64,000 nucleotides of DNA from Pedococcus aerophilus (GCF_039532215.1 NZ_BAAARN010000001.1:975029-1039028), one strand, 5' to 3'; shown: positions 38,412 through 47,560, counted from the first letter of the stretch. Numbers and translations are program-made. Notes: a model not told the origin generated them from the sequence alone.

Positions 38412-38529
38412 GCCTCCAGCAAAGCCGCGCGGGACGCGCGCGACGAGAGGGACGAATCGGCCTGTGGACGGCGGGCGGGCAGGGCCGTGCCTGTGGACGG
38501 ACGCCCCGATCGATGCCCCTGTGCAGGGA

Positions 38530-38847
38530 CTAGAAGCCGGAGTCCTTGGGGAGCTCGAGCTCGCTCTTGGCCAGCTCCTCCACGTTGACGTCCTTGAACG
38601 TGACGACGCGCACCTGCTTGGCGAACCGTGCCGGGCGGTAGATGTCCCAGACCCAGGCGTCCTGCATGGTCACGTCGAAGTAGACCTCGCCGCCGTCGCT
38701 GCGGACCTTCACGTCGACGGAGTTGCACAGGTAGAAGCGCCGCTCGGTCTCGACCACGTGGGAGAACAGGCCGACGACGTCGCGGTACTCGCGGTAGAGG
38801 GCGAGCTCCATCTCGCTCTCGTACTTCTCGAGGTCCTCAGAACTCAT
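38530..38847 (-). CDS. DUF2469 conserved actinobacterial protein
   Basis: The 105-residue protein matches the highly conserved DUF2469 family of actinobacteria, with [21 protein letters not shown] and the WVWDIYRP segment. The start overlaps the rnhB stop by four bases. The function is unknown. Gene order rnhB-DUF2469 is conserved across the phylum. Confidence 0.9.
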   Translation of the reverse strand: MSSEDLEKYESEMELALYREYRDVVGLFSHVVETERRFYLCNSVDVKVRSDGGEVYFDVTMQDAWVWDIYRPARFAKQVRVVTFKDVNVEELAKSELELPKDSGF

Positions 38848-39674
38848 CGGGTGCTCATCTCCGGTTCGGGCGCGGTGGTCGTGGTGCCGCCGCCATCGGT
38901 GCTGTCCTCGCCATCATGGTCCGTGACCGGGTCGAGGTCACGTCGAGGGTCACGTCCGGGCTCACGTCCGGGCTCACGCTCGACCCCGGGAAGGCGCCAC
39001 GACCGTCGGTGCAGCTCGCTCGCCCCGTGGGCCTCGAGGGCCGCCATGTGCTCCGGCGCGGCATACCCCTTGTTGACCTCCCAGCCGTAGACGGGGTGCT
39101 CGGGCGCATGGGCGACCATGATCGCGTCGCGCTCGACCTTGGCCAGCACCGAGGCGGCCGCCACCGAGGAGCACTTCAGGTCGGCCTTGATCATCGTCGT
39201 CACGGGAGGGGTCGCCGGCGCGTCGTCGCCGGCGAACGCGAACAGCCCGACGTCGTCGGGCGCGGTCAGCCAGTCGTGGTTGCCGTCGAGGATGACCAGG
39301 TCGGGGCGGACGTCGACGGCCGCCAAGGCCCGGCAGCCGGCGAGGCGCAGCGCCGCGATGATGCCGATCTCGTCGATCTCGGCCGGCGAGGCGTGGCCGA
39401 CGGCGTACGCGAGGCTCCAGCGCTGGATGCGCGGCACCATGGCGACCCGGGCACCAGGTGTGAGCAGCTTGGAGTCCTTGACGCCGGTCGGGGCGCTGCG
39501 ACAGGTCTCGTCGATGAGCACGACCCCGACCGTCACCGGCCCGGCCAGCGCCCCGCGACCGACCTCGTCCATCCCCGCGAGGACGCGGTGGCCCTCGCGT
39601 TGCAGCGCGCGCTCGACGCGCAGGCTCGGCTTGCGACTACCCGGGCGGGCGCTGGTCCGTCGTGGTGCGGGCAC
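38844..39674 (-). CDS. rnhB: ribonuclease HII
   Basis: The 276-residue enzyme has the catalytic DEVGRG (Asp36, Glu37), a LILDGNHDW aspartate (Asp129) and KVERDAIM. It cleaves RNA in RNA-DNA hybrids, at single ribonucleotides. The C-terminal 50 residues are a low-complexity Arg/Asp/Pro/Thr tail, including a REPG-type repeat (see repeat entry). GTG start. Confidence 0.93.
   Translation of the reverse strand: MPAPRRTSARPGSRKPSLRVERALQREGHRVLAGMDEVGRGALAGPVTVGVVLIDETCRSAPTGVKDSKLLTPGARVAMVPRIQRWSLAYAVGHASPAEIDEIGIIAALRLAGCRALAAVDVRPDLVILDGNHDWLTAPDDVGLFAFAGDDAPATPPVTTMIKADLKCSSVAAASVLAKVERDAIMVAHAPEHPVYGWEVNKGYAAPEHMAALEAHGASELHRRSWRLPGVEREPGREPGRDPRRDLDPVTDHDGEDSTDGGGTTTTAPEPEMSTR
38938..38985 (-). 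repeat. four 12-bp repeats in the rnhB tail
   Basis: Two perfect copies of TCACGTCCGGGC (38950-38961, 38962-38973) with degenerate copies on each side. They encode the Arg-Glu-Pro-Gly repeat of the RNase HII tail. Confidence 0.8.
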
Positions 39675-39677
39675 GGC

Positions 39678-41000
39678 TCAGCCGCCGCCCTCGCCGCCGT
39701 CGCCGCCGGGCACCTCGACCCCACCGGTCTCCGAGCTCGGGTCGACCGACGGCTCGTCCGTGGGAGCGGGCGCGTCCTCGGACCGCGGCGCCGGCACGGT
39801 CGCGAACGTCTCGGTCGGGTTGGACAGCCAGGTCAGGTGGTCCAGCGGCCAGACCAGCGCGACCGCGCGTCCGACGATGAGCCGCTCGTCGACCGAGCCC
39901 TGGCTCCCGTTGTTCTCGGGGGCGTCGTGGGCGCGGGAGTCAGCGGAGTTGGAACGGTGGTCACCCATGACCCACACGCGGCCGCGCGGGACGGTGATGT
40001 CGAAGTCCTGGTCGCTGGCCGCGTCGCCGGCCTTGAGGTACGGCTCCTTGATCGCGGTGCCGTTGATGGTGATGCGCCCGCCCTCGTCGCAGCACACGAC
40101 CCGGTCGCCGGGGAGGCCGATGACGCGCTTGATGAGGTGGTTCTCGGAGTTGTCGGGGAGCAGGCCGACGAACGTCGCCGCCTCGCGCAGGACGGTGACG
40201 ACCTTGCCGTGCGGCACCTGGGGCGTCTCCTCCAGCCACTCGCCCGGGTCGGCGAACACGATGATGTCGCCGCGCTTGAGGTCGACGGGTCCGGGGGTCA
40301 GCTTGCTGACGATGACGCGGTCGTTGAGGACGAGGGTGTCCTCCATCGACCCTGACGGGATGTAGAAGGCCTGGAGCAACCAGGTCTTGACGATGAACGA
40401 CAGCACGAGAGCCATGCCGACGACGATCGCGAACTCCTTGATCGCCGCCCCGGCGACCGCCATCACCCCTGCCTCGGCCTCGGGATCGGTCTCGTCGCCC
40501 TGCGGGGGGTTCCGACGCGGACCGGTCGCGACGTCGTCGGCCCCTGCCTCGTCGACCGCAGCCTCATCGGTCGGCGCGGTGCCGTCGGCCGGCGCGGTGG
40601 CGTCGGCCGGCGCGGTGGCGTCGTACGGCGCCTGACCGGCCGAGTCGCTGGGCTGCACGGTGGGGGGCTCCTCGGCGAGGGTTGGCGGGACACCGGTGTC
40701 GTGGGCGTCGCCGGTGGGCTGCGCGGGGACCTCGAGCTCTGGTTCGAGCCAGGCCGGGTCGCGGTCCGGGCCGCCACCGGACTCGTGCCCGACGGTCGGG
40801 TCACCGGCGGCGTCGTGCCGCAGCCATGGGCTCGGCGCAGCAGAGGGGTCAGGCGCGGCGGGGCCCGACGCATCGCCCGACGCATGGCCCGACGCATCGA
40901 CGCCGGCCGTCGACGCGTCATCCACGTCGGCGGGCGCGCGGTCGTAACCGAGCCAGCCGCGCTCCTCGTGGTCCGGCCGGCCCTCCGGGCTGGGGCTCAC
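39678..41000 (-). CDS. lepB: type I signal peptidase with long disordered N-terminus
   Basis: The 440-residue protein has about 180 acidic Ala/Pro/Asp residues before a membrane helix (188-207) and the SPase core: nucleophile Ser218 in PSGSME, Lys291 in NHLIKRVIGLPGDR and the MGDHRSNSADSR box. It removes signal peptides on the outer membrane face. GTG 41000 is in a GTGA overlap with the other lepB gene. The 180-residue extension contains 12-bp and 18-bp repeats. Confidence 0.9.
   Translation of the reverse strand: MSPSPEGRPDHEERGWLGYDRAPADVDDASTAGVDASGHASGDASGPAAPDPSAAPSPWLRHDAAGDPTVGHESGGGPDRDPAWLEPELEVPAQPTGDAHDTGVPPTLAEEPPTVQPSDSAGQAPYDATAPADATAPADGTAPTDEAAVDEAGADDVATGPRRNPPQGDETDPEAEAGVMAVAGAAIKEFAIVVGMALVLSFIVKTWLLQAFYIPSGSMEDTLVLNDRVIVSKLTPGPVDLKRGDIIVFADPGEWLEETPQVPHGKVVTVLREAATFVGLLPDNSENHLIKRVIGLPGDRVVCCDEGGRITINGTAIKEPYLKAGDAASDQDFDITVPRGRVWVMGDHRSNSADSRAHDAPENNGSQGSVDERLIVGRAVALVWPLDHLTWLSNPTETFATVPAPRSEDAPAPTDEPSVDPSSETGGVEVPGGDGGEGGG
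40584..40619 (-). repeat. two perfect 18-bp repeats in lepB
   Basis: GTCGGCCGGCGCGGTGGC is repeated at 40584-40601 and 40602-40619, with partial copies at each edge, giving the ATAPAD peptide repeat. Confidence 0.8.
40863..40898 (-). repeat. three 12-bp repeats in lepB
   Basis: Units GCCCGACGCATS at 40863-40874, 40875-40886 and 40887-40898 encode ASGHASGDAS near the start of the protein. Confidence 0.75.
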
Positions 41001-41788
41001 CGGGATCCCGCCGAGGGGATGGTCGCGAGGGAGCTCGGGCGGTCGAAGCCCCCGATGCGGTTCAGGGGCCAGAAGGTGGCGGTGGCACGACCCACGACGT
41101 CCTTGGTGCGGACGGTCCCACCGCCCGGGTCGCCGAGGTGGGCGCGGCTGTCCGCGCTGTCGCTGCGGTGGTCGCCCATCACCCACAGGCGGCCTTCGGG
41201 CACGACCACGTCGAAGGTCAGCTCGCTCGGGACGTCACCCGGGAAGAGGTAGTCCTCCTGGACCGGGACGCCGTTCACCGTCAGCCGGCCGTCGGTGCCG
41301 CAGCAGACCACCCGGTCGCCCGGGAGGCCGATGACGCGCTTGACGAAGTCCTGCTCGCCGAGGTCGACCCCGACGAGCGACGCGGCCCCGGCCAACGTGC
41401 GCCCGATCAGGCCGTCGGCCTGGTGCGGGGTGCGGTCGGCGGCGGCGAACGTCGTGGTGCCGTCGAACACGACGACGTCCCCGCGCTGCACCTCGTCGCC
41501 GGACACGAGCTTGCTCACGAGGATGCGGTCACCGGGCTCGATGGTGGGCTCCATCGAGCCGGACGGGACGAAGAAGGACTGCACGAGGAAACCCCGGACC
41601 ACGAGCATCACCAGCAACGCCACCCCGACGAGGACGATCCACGAGGGACCCTGTCGTCGGGGGTGGTCCGACTGCTGCGCGCCACGGTCGGTGCCGTGGT
41701 CGTCGGCAGTCGCGGAAACGGCCACCGCGTCAGCCTGGGCTGACGGGGTGGCCGGATCCTGCTGGGGTGCTTCGGGTCCGGGGTTCAT
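40997..41788 (-). CDS. lepB: type I signal peptidase, second tandem copy
   Basis: The 263-residue SPase has a membrane helix (residues 50-64), Ser78 (PSGSME) and Lys150 (FVKRVIGLPGDRV). It precedes the other lepB on the same strand, so both are probably made together and share clients. They differ mainly in the N-terminus. It follows rplS. Confidence 0.92.
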   Translation of the reverse strand: MNPGPEAPQQDPATPSAQADAVAVSATADDHGTDRGAQQSDHPRRQGPSWIVLVGVALLVMLVVRGFLVQSFFVPSGSMEPTIEPGDRILVSKLVSGDEVQRGDVVVFDGTTTFAAADRTPHQADGLIGRTLAGAASLVGVDLGEQDFVKRVIGLPGDRVVCCGTDGRLTVNGVPVQEDYLFPGDVPSELTFDVVVPEGRLWVMGDHRSDSADSRAHLGDPGGGTVRTKDVVGRATATFWPLNRIGGFDRPSSLATIPSAGSR

Positions 41789-41802
41789 CGCTTCCGGAGC
41801 CT

Positions 41803-41844
41803 AACCCTCGAGGCTGGGTCGGAGCGTGCCGGGACACTCGAGGG
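41803..41844. terminator. inverted repeat after rplS
   Basis: A 9-bp perfect inverted repeat (ACCCTCGAG at 41803-41811, CTCGAGGGT at 41836-41844) with a 24-base loop lies between rplS and lepB. It may reduce read-through from rplS to lepB. Confidence 0.35.
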
Positions 41845-41860
41845 TCGAGATGAGCTCGCC

Positions 41861-42220
41861 TTACTTGGCGGGGATCGTCTCGCGCTTCTCCTTGATCTTG
41901 GCAGCCTTGCCGCGCAGGTCGCGCAGGTAGTACAGCTTGGCGCGACGGACGTCACCGCGGGTGACGACCTCGATCTTGTCGATGACCGGGGTGTGCAGCG
42001 GGAAGGTGCGCTCCACGCCGACGCCGAAGGAGACCTTGCGGACCGTGAAGGTCTCGGTGACGCCGCCACCGTGGCGACGGATCACGACGCCCTTGAAGAC
42101 CTGGACGCGGGAGCGCGTGCCCTCGATGACCTTGACGTGCACGTTGACGGTGTCACCGGCGCGGAAGGCGGGGACGTCGTCGCGCAGGGAGACCTTGTCG
42201 ATCTCGTCGAAACGCTGCAT
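41861..42220 (-). CDS. rplS: 50S ribosomal protein L19
   Basis: The 119-residue protein has the L19 family hallmarks: [27 protein letters not shown] at the start region, [11 protein letters not shown] and a basic C-terminus. It bridges the two subunits. It has an unusually long 170-base leader below a shared promoter motif. Confidence 0.96.
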   Translation of the reverse strand: MQRFDEIDKVSLRDDVPAFRAGDTVNVHVKVIEGTRSRVQVFKGVVIRRHGGGVTETFTVRKVSFGVGVERTFPLHTPVIDKIEVVTRGDVRRAKLYYLRDLRGKAAKIKEKRETIPAK

Positions 42221-42395
42221 GGCAGATTCGCTTTCTTCTCGGCGCCACAGGTCGCCCAGGCTTGTCGGTCGTGCGTGATGGGTATGGCGCGTGCTGGACG
42301 GGCCGCGTACGTGGCGGTCAGGCCGTGGGCACCGGATCCGGTGCCGCCGTACTCCCCCTGTGGCAGGGGCGCTGGTCGTTCAGACGCAAGGAGTC

Positions 42396-42401
42396 ATTCT
42401 G
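42396..42401 (-). promoter_or_regulatory. putative rplS -10 element CAGAAT
   Basis: On the minus strand TGGCAGAATG (42395-42404 as read on plus) is identical to a decamer upstream of rpsP. It suits an extended -10. I see no good -35, so the promoter is a candidate only. It gives a leader of about 170 bases. Confidence 0.45.
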
Positions 42402-42468
42402 CCACGGGCAGGGGCCCCGGCTGAAATCGCCGGAGGTCGTGCACGGGCGGTGCTGCCGCGGCGGCCGA

Positions 42469-42693
42469 TCAGGCGCGGGCAGCCGCGGGCCGGCAGGCCG
42501 GGTCGAGGCGGTCCGCCAGGCGGCGCTCGGCCACGGCGACGGCGCGCAGCGTCGTCGCCAAAGAACGTCGCACCGGCCGGCGAGCCGGACGGGTCGCGTG
42601 TCCGTCGTCGACGACCGGGGCGTCCGGTCGTGCCGACCGGGCCAGGGCGGCGCCTGCGTTGCTGTTGATGGTGAGGGCGATGTAGTCGCTCAT
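42469..42693 (-). CDS. small hypothetical protein after the LacI regulator
   Basis: The 74-residue basic, Arg/Ala-rich protein starts at an ATG with a strong ribosome site (AGGGAGAAGGAC). It follows the LacI gene by 51 bases on the same strand. I recognise no domain. The site and codon use support a real gene, but it is short. Confidence 0.5.
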   Translation of the reverse strand: MSDYIALTINSNAGAALARSARPDAPVVDDGHATRPARRPVRRSLATTLRAVAVAERRLADRLDPACRPAAARA

Positions 42694-42744
42694 GTCCTTC
42701 TCCCTTCGAGGGTGCGGTGGTGCTGGGTCGGGTGCTGACGGGTG

Positions 42745-43803
42745 TCAGCGCGCCGCGGGTCCGGTGCTGGACCGCACGACGAGTTCGGTGGGGAGCACCA
42801 CACGGCGCTCGGTGTAGTCGGGGTCGACGAGGATGCGGCCCATGAGCCGCCCCTTCTCGGCGATCGGCTGTCGGATGGTGGTCAGGCCCGCCGCTCCGGC
42901 CGCAGGCACGTCGTCGAACCCGGTGACGGACACGTCCCGGCCGACGGCCAGGCCCCGCTGCTGCATGGACTCGATGACGCCGAGGGCCAGCACGTCGCTG
43001 ATGCAGGCGATCGCCGCGGGTCGGTCCCGACGGTCGAGCAGGAACGCCGCGGCCCTGGCCCCGGCGTCGTGGGAGTTGTGGCCGGCGAACACGACCGTGA
43101 GCTCGACGTCCGGGCCCAAGCCGTCCCGCAGGCCGACGAGGCGGGCATGGCTGTCGGTGAACAGAGCGGCCTCGTCCTCGGGTCCGACCAGCGTCGGCTC
43201 GTCGTCCCACCGGCGGGCGTCCACGACGATCCCCACGCTGCGGTGGCCGAGGTCGCGCAGGTGCCGGCCCAGGGCCGCGGCGGCGCGGTGCTCGTCGATG
43301 ACGACGTAGGCCTGCGCGGCGTCGGGGCCGTCCACGTTGGACACGAGGGGCAGCCCGCGCCCGAGCGCGACCTGCCTGGCCGGGTGGTCCGCGTCGACGC
43401 AGTAGGCGATGACGCCGTCCACGACCGCTTGGCGCATCGCGTCGACCGAGGGCTCGACGTCCTCGGGCCGGGACGGGTCGTAGGGCTCGAGCGGGATGAG
43501 CAGCAACCCGGTCGAGAACTGCTCGGCCACCTCGGCGACACCGGCGAGCATGCCCACGGTGTAGGGGTCGGAGAACGCGTAGCTCAGCCGCTCGGTCAGG
43601 AGCAGGCCGATCGCCCCGGCCCGCTGCGACCGCAGGCTGCGGGCCGCCGGGTTGGGGCCCGGGTAGCCGAGCGACCTCGCCGCCTCGAGGACGCGCTGAC
43701 GCACCTCGGCGGACATCTGGTCCGGCTTGTTGTAGGCGTTGGAGACGGTCGAGATGGAGACGCCGGCCGCCTCTGCCACCGACTTCAGGGTCACGTTGCC
43801 CAT
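42745..43803 (-). CDS. LacI-family transcriptional regulator
   Basis: The 352-residue regulator has a LacI helix-turn-helix (residues 5-24, with LKSVAEAAGVSISTVSNAYN) and a periplasmic-binding-like ligand domain (62-340). A strong AGGAGGAGG precedes the ATG at 43803. A longer open frame upstream is rejected. No sugar genes lie next to it, so its ligand is unknown. Operators sit just before it. Confidence 0.9.
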   Translation of the reverse strand: MGNVTLKSVAEAAGVSISTVSNAYNKPDQMSAEVRQRVLEAARSLGYPGPNPAARSLRSQRAGAIGLLLTERLSYAFSDPYTVGMLAGVAEVAEQFSTGLLLIPLEPYDPSRPEDVEPSVDAMRQAVVDGVIAYCVDADHPARQVALGRGLPLVSNVDGPDAAQAYVVIDEHRAAAALGRHLRDLGHRSVGIVVDARRWDDEPTLVGPEDEAALFTDSHARLVGLRDGLGPDVELTVVFAGHNSHDAGARAAAFLLDRRDRPAAIACISDVLALGVIESMQQRGLAVGRDVSVTGFDDVPAAGAAGLTTIRQPIAEKGRLMGRILVDPDYTERRVVLPTELVVRSSTGPAAR

Positions 43804-43843
43804 CGCCTGCCTCCTCCTGATCATCGACCGACACGTGCTGCAT

Positions 43844-43858
43844 CGATCTACTAGATCG
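43844..43858. promoter_or_regulatory. LacI-type operator, palindrome 1
   Basis: CGATCTA-C-TAGATCG is a perfect 7-bp palindrome with one central base, 40 bases upstream of the LacI start. Such centres are typical of LacI-family operators. Confidence 0.65.
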
Positions 43859-43873
43859 TTCGAGTAAAACGAT
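43855..43873. promoter_or_regulatory. LacI-type operator, palindrome 2
   Basis: ATCGTT-n7-AACGAT overlaps palindrome 1 by four bases. Two overlapping palindromes may bind two dimers and make repression of lacI, and possibly of the divergent fetB gene, cooperative. Confidence 0.5.
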
Positions 43874-43965
43874 ACAGAAGGTCGGCGTGCACGGCAAGCG
43901 CCTTCCCGGACCAGCGCACACGGGTCGCGTCCGGCAGGCGCCCGGACCGGCACTAGCGTGTCCGC

Positions 43966-44724
43966 GTGAGCATCGATCCCGGCTGGCCCGTCGCCGTCGC
44001 CCTCGTGGCCCTGCTCGCCCTGGCTGTCGCCGCGCACCGGGTGAACGGCTACGGGCTGGAGCGGTCGGCCGTGGTCGCGGCGCTGCGGGCGATCGCCCAG
44101 CTCGGGGTCGCCGCCCTGCTCATCACCGTGGTCGTGGACCACCTGTGGCTGTCGGTCCTGCTCGTCGGGGTCATGTTCGCCCTCGGCGTGCTGACGACCT
44201 CTCGTCGGGTGGAGGCACCGGCCTCGTGGCCGGCCGCCGCCCTCGCGATGGCCGCCGGTGTCGTGCCCGTGCTGGTCGTCGTCCTGGCGACGGGCACGAT
44301 CCCGCCCGAGGGCATCGCCATCATCCCCGTCGCCGGGATCATCGTCGGGAACGCCATGACCGCCCACACCCTCGTCGGACGGCGTGCCTTCGCCGCGCTG
44401 CGCGACGAGCACGCGCAGTACGAGGCGGCCCTGTCGCTGGGCCTGCTGCCGGCGCAGGCGATCCGCGAGGTCGTCCACCGCCGCGCACCCGAGGCCCTGC
44501 TGCCCGGCCTGGACCAGGTGAAGACGACCGGCGTCGTCACCCTCCCGGGCGCCTTCATCGGGGTGATGCTCGGCGGCGGCTCGCCGGTGCAGGCAGCCAC
44601 CGCGCAGGTCCTCGTGCTGTTCGGGATCATGGCTGCGCAGACCGTGACGGTGGGGGTCGCCGAGCGCCTCGTCGCCGCCCGCCGGCTCGTCCCGGCGGAC
44701 CTGCGCTCAGCCCTCGTCGACTGA
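43966..44724 (+). CDS. FetB/UPF0014-like ABC transporter permease, no ATPase beside it
   Basis: The 252-residue membrane protein has about seven helices and the FetB signature [15 protein letters not shown]. FetB with FetA exports iron or metal in E. coli. Here no FetA-like ATPase lies next to it, so partner and cargo are unknown. GTG start at 43966. It is divergent from the LacI gene. Its last 18 bases overlap trmD. Confidence 0.8.
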   Translation: MSIDPGWPVAVALVALLALAVAAHRVNGYGLERSAVVAALRAIAQLGVAALLITVVVDHLWLSVLLVGVMFALGVLTTSRRVEAPASWPAAALAMAAGVVPVLVVVLATGTIPPEGIAIIPVAGIIVGNAMTAHTLVGRRAFAALRDEHAQYEAALSLGLLPAQAIREVVHRRAPEALLPGLDQVKTTGVVTLPGAFIGVMLGGGSPVQAATAQVLVLFGIMAAQTVTVGVAERLVAARRLVPADLRSALVD

Positions 44725-45981
44725 GCCGCGCACCCGCTTCTTGGTGAGGTCCACGGTGCCGGGGTACGCGCCCTCGCCGGGGACGGCCCGGTACCCCGCC
44801 TTGCGGTAGGTGCGCAGGTTGCGCTCGCTCCCCCGCCCGGTGTTGATCCAGTAGGTCGTGACGTCCGAGGGGGCTGCCGCCTCGACGTGGGCGAGCAGGG
44901 CACGCCCGAGTCCGTGACCCTGCAGGTCCGGGGCGACCATGAGCCGGCCGACCTGCCAGGTGGCGTCGTCGGACGGGTCGCGCCGACCGCGCACCGATCC
45001 CACCAGCCGCCCGGCCGAGCGGACCGTCCAGGTCTGCCACTGCCCCAGTCCGTCGACCACGTCGGCGAGCGACTCCACGAGCGGCGGGATGTCGAAGGAG
45101 CCGTTGGCCCGGCCCTCGGTGACCCAGCAGGCCCGCGACAGGGTGAGCAGCTCAGGGGCGTCGGCCGGCGTCGCGGTGGACACGTCGAGGCCCTCGAGCG
45201 CGCCCGTGGCGGCAGCACCGGGCATCGCCTGCGAGGCGTGCAGCAGGTCGGGACGCCGGGCGGCCGTGCGCTCCAGCCGCTGCTGGTGGCGCCAGGCCGC
45301 GATGCGGCCGTGGTCGCCCGACAGCAGGACCGGTGGCACGTCCCTGCGGACCCCGGAAGCAGACTCCCAGGACGAGGGCTTGGTGTAGACGGGGTACTCG
45401 AGCAGGCCGTCCTCGTGGGACTCCTCGACGAGGGACTCCGCGTTGCCGATCACCCCCGGGAGCAGGCGCGCGACGGCCTCGACGATGGCCAGGACCGCCA
45501 CCTCTCCCCCGTTGAGCACGTAGTCGCCGAGCGACACCACGGTCACCTCGAGACCGAGGTCCTGCGCCGCGTGCTCGTAGACGCGCTCGTCGATCCCCTC
45601 GTACCGGCCGCAGGCGAAGGCCAGCCAGGGCTCCCCGGCGAGCTCGCGGGCCAACGCCTGGCTGAACGGCACGCCGCCGGGCCCCGGCACGATGAGCCTC
45701 GGACGGGCTGGCGCCGGGTCGTCGCTGCCGGCCACCGCCGCACCGCCGTCGTCCGAGCCTGCGACGTGGGCCAGCGCCTCGGCCCAGGGCTGCGGCTTCA
45801 TCACCATGCCGGCGCCGCCGCCGTACGGCGTGTCGTCGACGCTCTGGTGCCGGTCGTGGGCGAAGTCGCGCAGGTCGTGGACCCGCAGGTCGAGCAGTCC
45901 GTCGCGGCGGGCCTTGCCGATGAGCGACAGGTCGAGCGGCGAGAGGTACTCGGGGAAGATCGAGACGACGTCGAGGCGCAT
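44707..45981 (-). CDS. trmD: tRNA m1G37 methyltransferase fused to a GNAT acetyltransferase
   Basis: The 424-residue protein has a full TrmD (1-248), with [11 protein letters not shown] (53-63), [11 protein letters not shown] (124-134) and [11 protein letters not shown] (150-160). A GNAT domain follows (about 266-415) with the acetyl-CoA loop [15 protein letters not shown] (349-363). TrmD methylates G37 next to the anticodon. The GNAT substrate is unknown. TrmD alone is usually 240-270 residues, so this is a fusion. It overlaps the convergent fetB by 18 bases and follows rimM. Confidence 0.9.
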   Translation of the reverse strand: MRLDVVSIFPEYLSPLDLSLIGKARRDGLLDLRVHDLRDFAHDRHQSVDDTPYGGGAGMVMKPQPWAEALAHVAGSDDGGAAVAGSDDPAPARPRLIVPGPGGVPFSQALARELAGEPWLAFACGRYEGIDERVYEHAAQDLGLEVTVVSLGDYVLNGGEVAVLAIVEAVARLLPGVIGNAESLVEESHEDGLLEYPVYTKPSSWESASGVRRDVPPVLLSGDHGRIAAWRHQQRLERTAARRPDLLHASQAMPGAAATGALEGLDVSTATPADAPELLTLSRACWVTEGRANGSFDIPPLVESLADVVDGLGQWQTWTVRSAGRLVGSVRGRRDPSDDATWQVGRLMVAPDLQGHGLGRALLAHVEAAAPSDVTTYWINTGRGSERNLRTYRKAGYRAVPGEGAYPGTVDLTKKRVRGSVDEG

Positions 45982-45991
45982 GGTCAGGCGG

Positions 45992-46540
45992 TCACTCGTC
46001 GGCGAGCTCGAGCAGGCCGGGCGGCGGGTCGATGACGACGCGACGGGCCTCGACGTCCACCTCGGGCACGATCTCGTCCACGAACGGCACGAGGGCCTGA
46101 CGACCGCTGGTGAGCGTCACGACGAGCAGGTCCTGGGCGACGCCCGTCTCGAGGCCTGCCACCTCACCGAGGGTGGCGCCGTCGGTGTCGACGACCGTGA
46201 GCCCGACGAGTTCGTCCTCGTACCAGCCGTCCTCGTCGTCGTCCACGTCGTCGATGACGTCACCGAGGGTGACGAACAGCCGGGTGCCGCGCAGGCCCTC
46301 GGCGCCGGTGCGGTCGGGGATCTGCTCGAACCCGAGCAGCCAGATCTTCTGGTGCAGGCGGGCCGTCGCCAGGGTCAGCGCCTTAGGGACACCGGACCCG
46401 GCCGGGGCCTCGGTCGCGAAGACGACGCCGGGGATGAAGCGGCGCTCCGGGTCGTCGGTGTGCGCCTGGACGGTGACCTCACCGCGCAGGCCGTGGGGCT
46501 TGCCGATGCGGGCGACGAGCAGCTGGTCGGTGGCAGGCAT
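45992..46540 (-). CDS. rimM: 16S rRNA processing protein RimM
   Basis: The 182-residue protein has the N-terminal RimM barrel ([18 protein letters not shown]) and a C-terminal PRC-barrel ([12 protein letters not shown]). It helps mature the 30S head and binds S19. ATG 46540 is preferred, with GAGAGG about nine bases before it. An acidic loop (DDVDDDED) is inserted near residue 100. Confidence 0.93.
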   Translation of the reverse strand: MPATDQLLVARIGKPHGLRGEVTVQAHTDDPERRFIPGVVFATEAPAGSGVPKALTLATARLHQKIWLLGFEQIPDRTGAEGLRGTRLFVTLGDVIDDVDDDEDGWYEDELVGLTVVDTDGATLGEVAGLETGVAQDLLVVTLTSGRQALVPFVDEIVPEVDVEARRVVIDPPPGLLELADE

Positions 46541-46573
46541 GGCCACGATCCTCTCAGGGTGGGTGGTGACATG

Positions 46574-46611
46574 CCGAGGGCCGCCGGGATCGTGATCCCA
46601 GCGGCCCTCGG
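46574..46611 (-). terminator. strong hairpin between khpA and rimM
   Basis: An 11-bp perfect stem (CCGAGGGCCGC / GCGGCCCTCGG) plus a 6-bp inner stem (GGGATC / GATCCC) around a two-base GT turn. It lies between khpA and rimM, both on the minus strand, so it likely ends or attenuates the rpsP-khpA transcript before rimM-trmD. Confidence 0.75.
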
Positions 46612-46634
46612 AACGACCGGTTGTCGGAACGCTG

Positions 46635-46877
46635 TCAGCGGACCTTGTCGGTGTCGACGATGTCGACCCGGACGGTGTGCCCGCCGGCCAGCGCGCCCAT
46701 GACGGTGCGCAGGGCGCTCGCGGTGCGGCCGGAACGGCCGATCACGCGCCCGAGGTCCTCGGGGTGGACCCGGACCTCGAGCACCTCACCGCGGCGGAGC
46801 TCCTTGCGTCGAACGGCAACCTCGTCCTTGTGGTCGACGATGCCCTTGACGAGGTGCTCGAGCGCCTCCTCCAGCAC
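46635..46877 (-). CDS. khpA: KH-domain RNA-binding protein (KhpA type)
   Basis: The 80-residue single KH domain has the VIGRSGRTA loop (GxxG). It is found right after rpsP, as usual, and starts with GTG three bases after it. It binds RNA, probably with KhpB, in cell division or translation control. Confidence 0.9.
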   Translation of the reverse strand: MLEEALEHLVKGIVDHKDEVAVRRKELRRGEVLEVRVHPEDLGRVIGRSGRTASALRTVMGALAGGHTVRVDIVDTDKVR

Positions 46878-46879
46878 GG

Positions 46880-47392
46880 TCAGGCCTTGTCCGCGGCGTC
46901 GGCGGCCGGGGCCTCCGTGGTCGCGGCCTCGTCAGCCTTGGCGTCGTCAGCCTTGGCGTCGGCCTTGGGCTCCTCGACAGGAGCCTCGTCGGCCTTCTTG
47001 GCAGCCTTCTTCTTCGGGGTGGTCGCGGTGTCGCTGCCCGTGTCGCCCTTGCCGGCGGCGGCGATGGCGGCCTCGTAGAGGTCCTTCTTGGACGTCTTCG
47101 GAGCCTTGACCTTGAGGGTGCCCTCGGCGCCGGGCTCGCCCTTGTACTTCTGCCAGTCACCGGTCACCTTGAGCAGGGCGGCAACGGCCTCGGTCGGCTG
47201 CGCGCCCTGGCCCAGCCAGTACTGCGCACGCTCCGAGTCGATGTCGATGAGCGAGGGCTCCTCGGTCGGGTGGTACTTGCCGATCTCCTCGATGGCCCGG
47301 CCATCGCGCTTGGCGCGCGAGTCCATGACGACGACGCGGTAGAACGGTGCACGGATCTTGCCCATGCGCTTCAGACGGATCTTGACGGCCAC
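46880..47392 (-). CDS. rpsP: 30S ribosomal protein S16 with long acidic-basic tail
   Basis: The S16 core (residues 1-85: [29 protein letters not shown]) is normal. The product is 170 residues, about twice the usual length, with a C-terminal tail rich in Lys, Ala, Asp and Glu that includes two 15-bp repeats. GTG start with AAGGAG 11 bases upstream. The trailing half is of unknown role. Confidence 0.95.
   Translation of the reverse strand: MAVKIRLKRMGKIRAPFYRVVVMDSRAKRDGRAIEEIGKYHPTEEPSLIDIDSERAQYWLGQGAQPTEAVAALLKVTGDWQKYKGEPGAEGTLKVKAPKTSKKDLYEAAIAAAGKGDTGSDTATTPKKKAAKKADEAPVEEPKADAKADDAKADEAATTEAPAADAADKA
46931..46960 (-). repeat. two perfect 15-bp repeats in the rpsP tail
   Basis: GTCAGCCTTGGCGTC is repeated at 46931-46945 and 46946-46960. 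It encodes the DAKAD-type tail repeat of S16. Confidence 0.85.
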
Positions 47393-47560
47393 GGTGGTGG
47401 TGTCTCCTTGTTCGTGTTGTGAGCACGGCGAGACCGCGCACGAGTCGCGCGGGGTGCCGGAACCCGGTGTAGGCGTTCCAGAGCCAGGAGGCCCGCTGCG
47501 GCGGGCGGAGCGGAGCTCCGCGCCATGCGTGGGCCCGTGCCTGGACGGGTACAGCGGACC

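Noticed and set aside
42360-42416. Possible riboswitch fold in the rplS leader
   Set aside because: A GTGGCAG/CTGCCAC pairing exists but overlaps the likely promoter, and no known riboswitch pattern is visible.
42745-44478. Upstream extension of the LacI gene to 44478
   Set aside because: It would overlap the divergent permease. ATG 43803 has a strong ribosome site and the usual LacI N-terminus.
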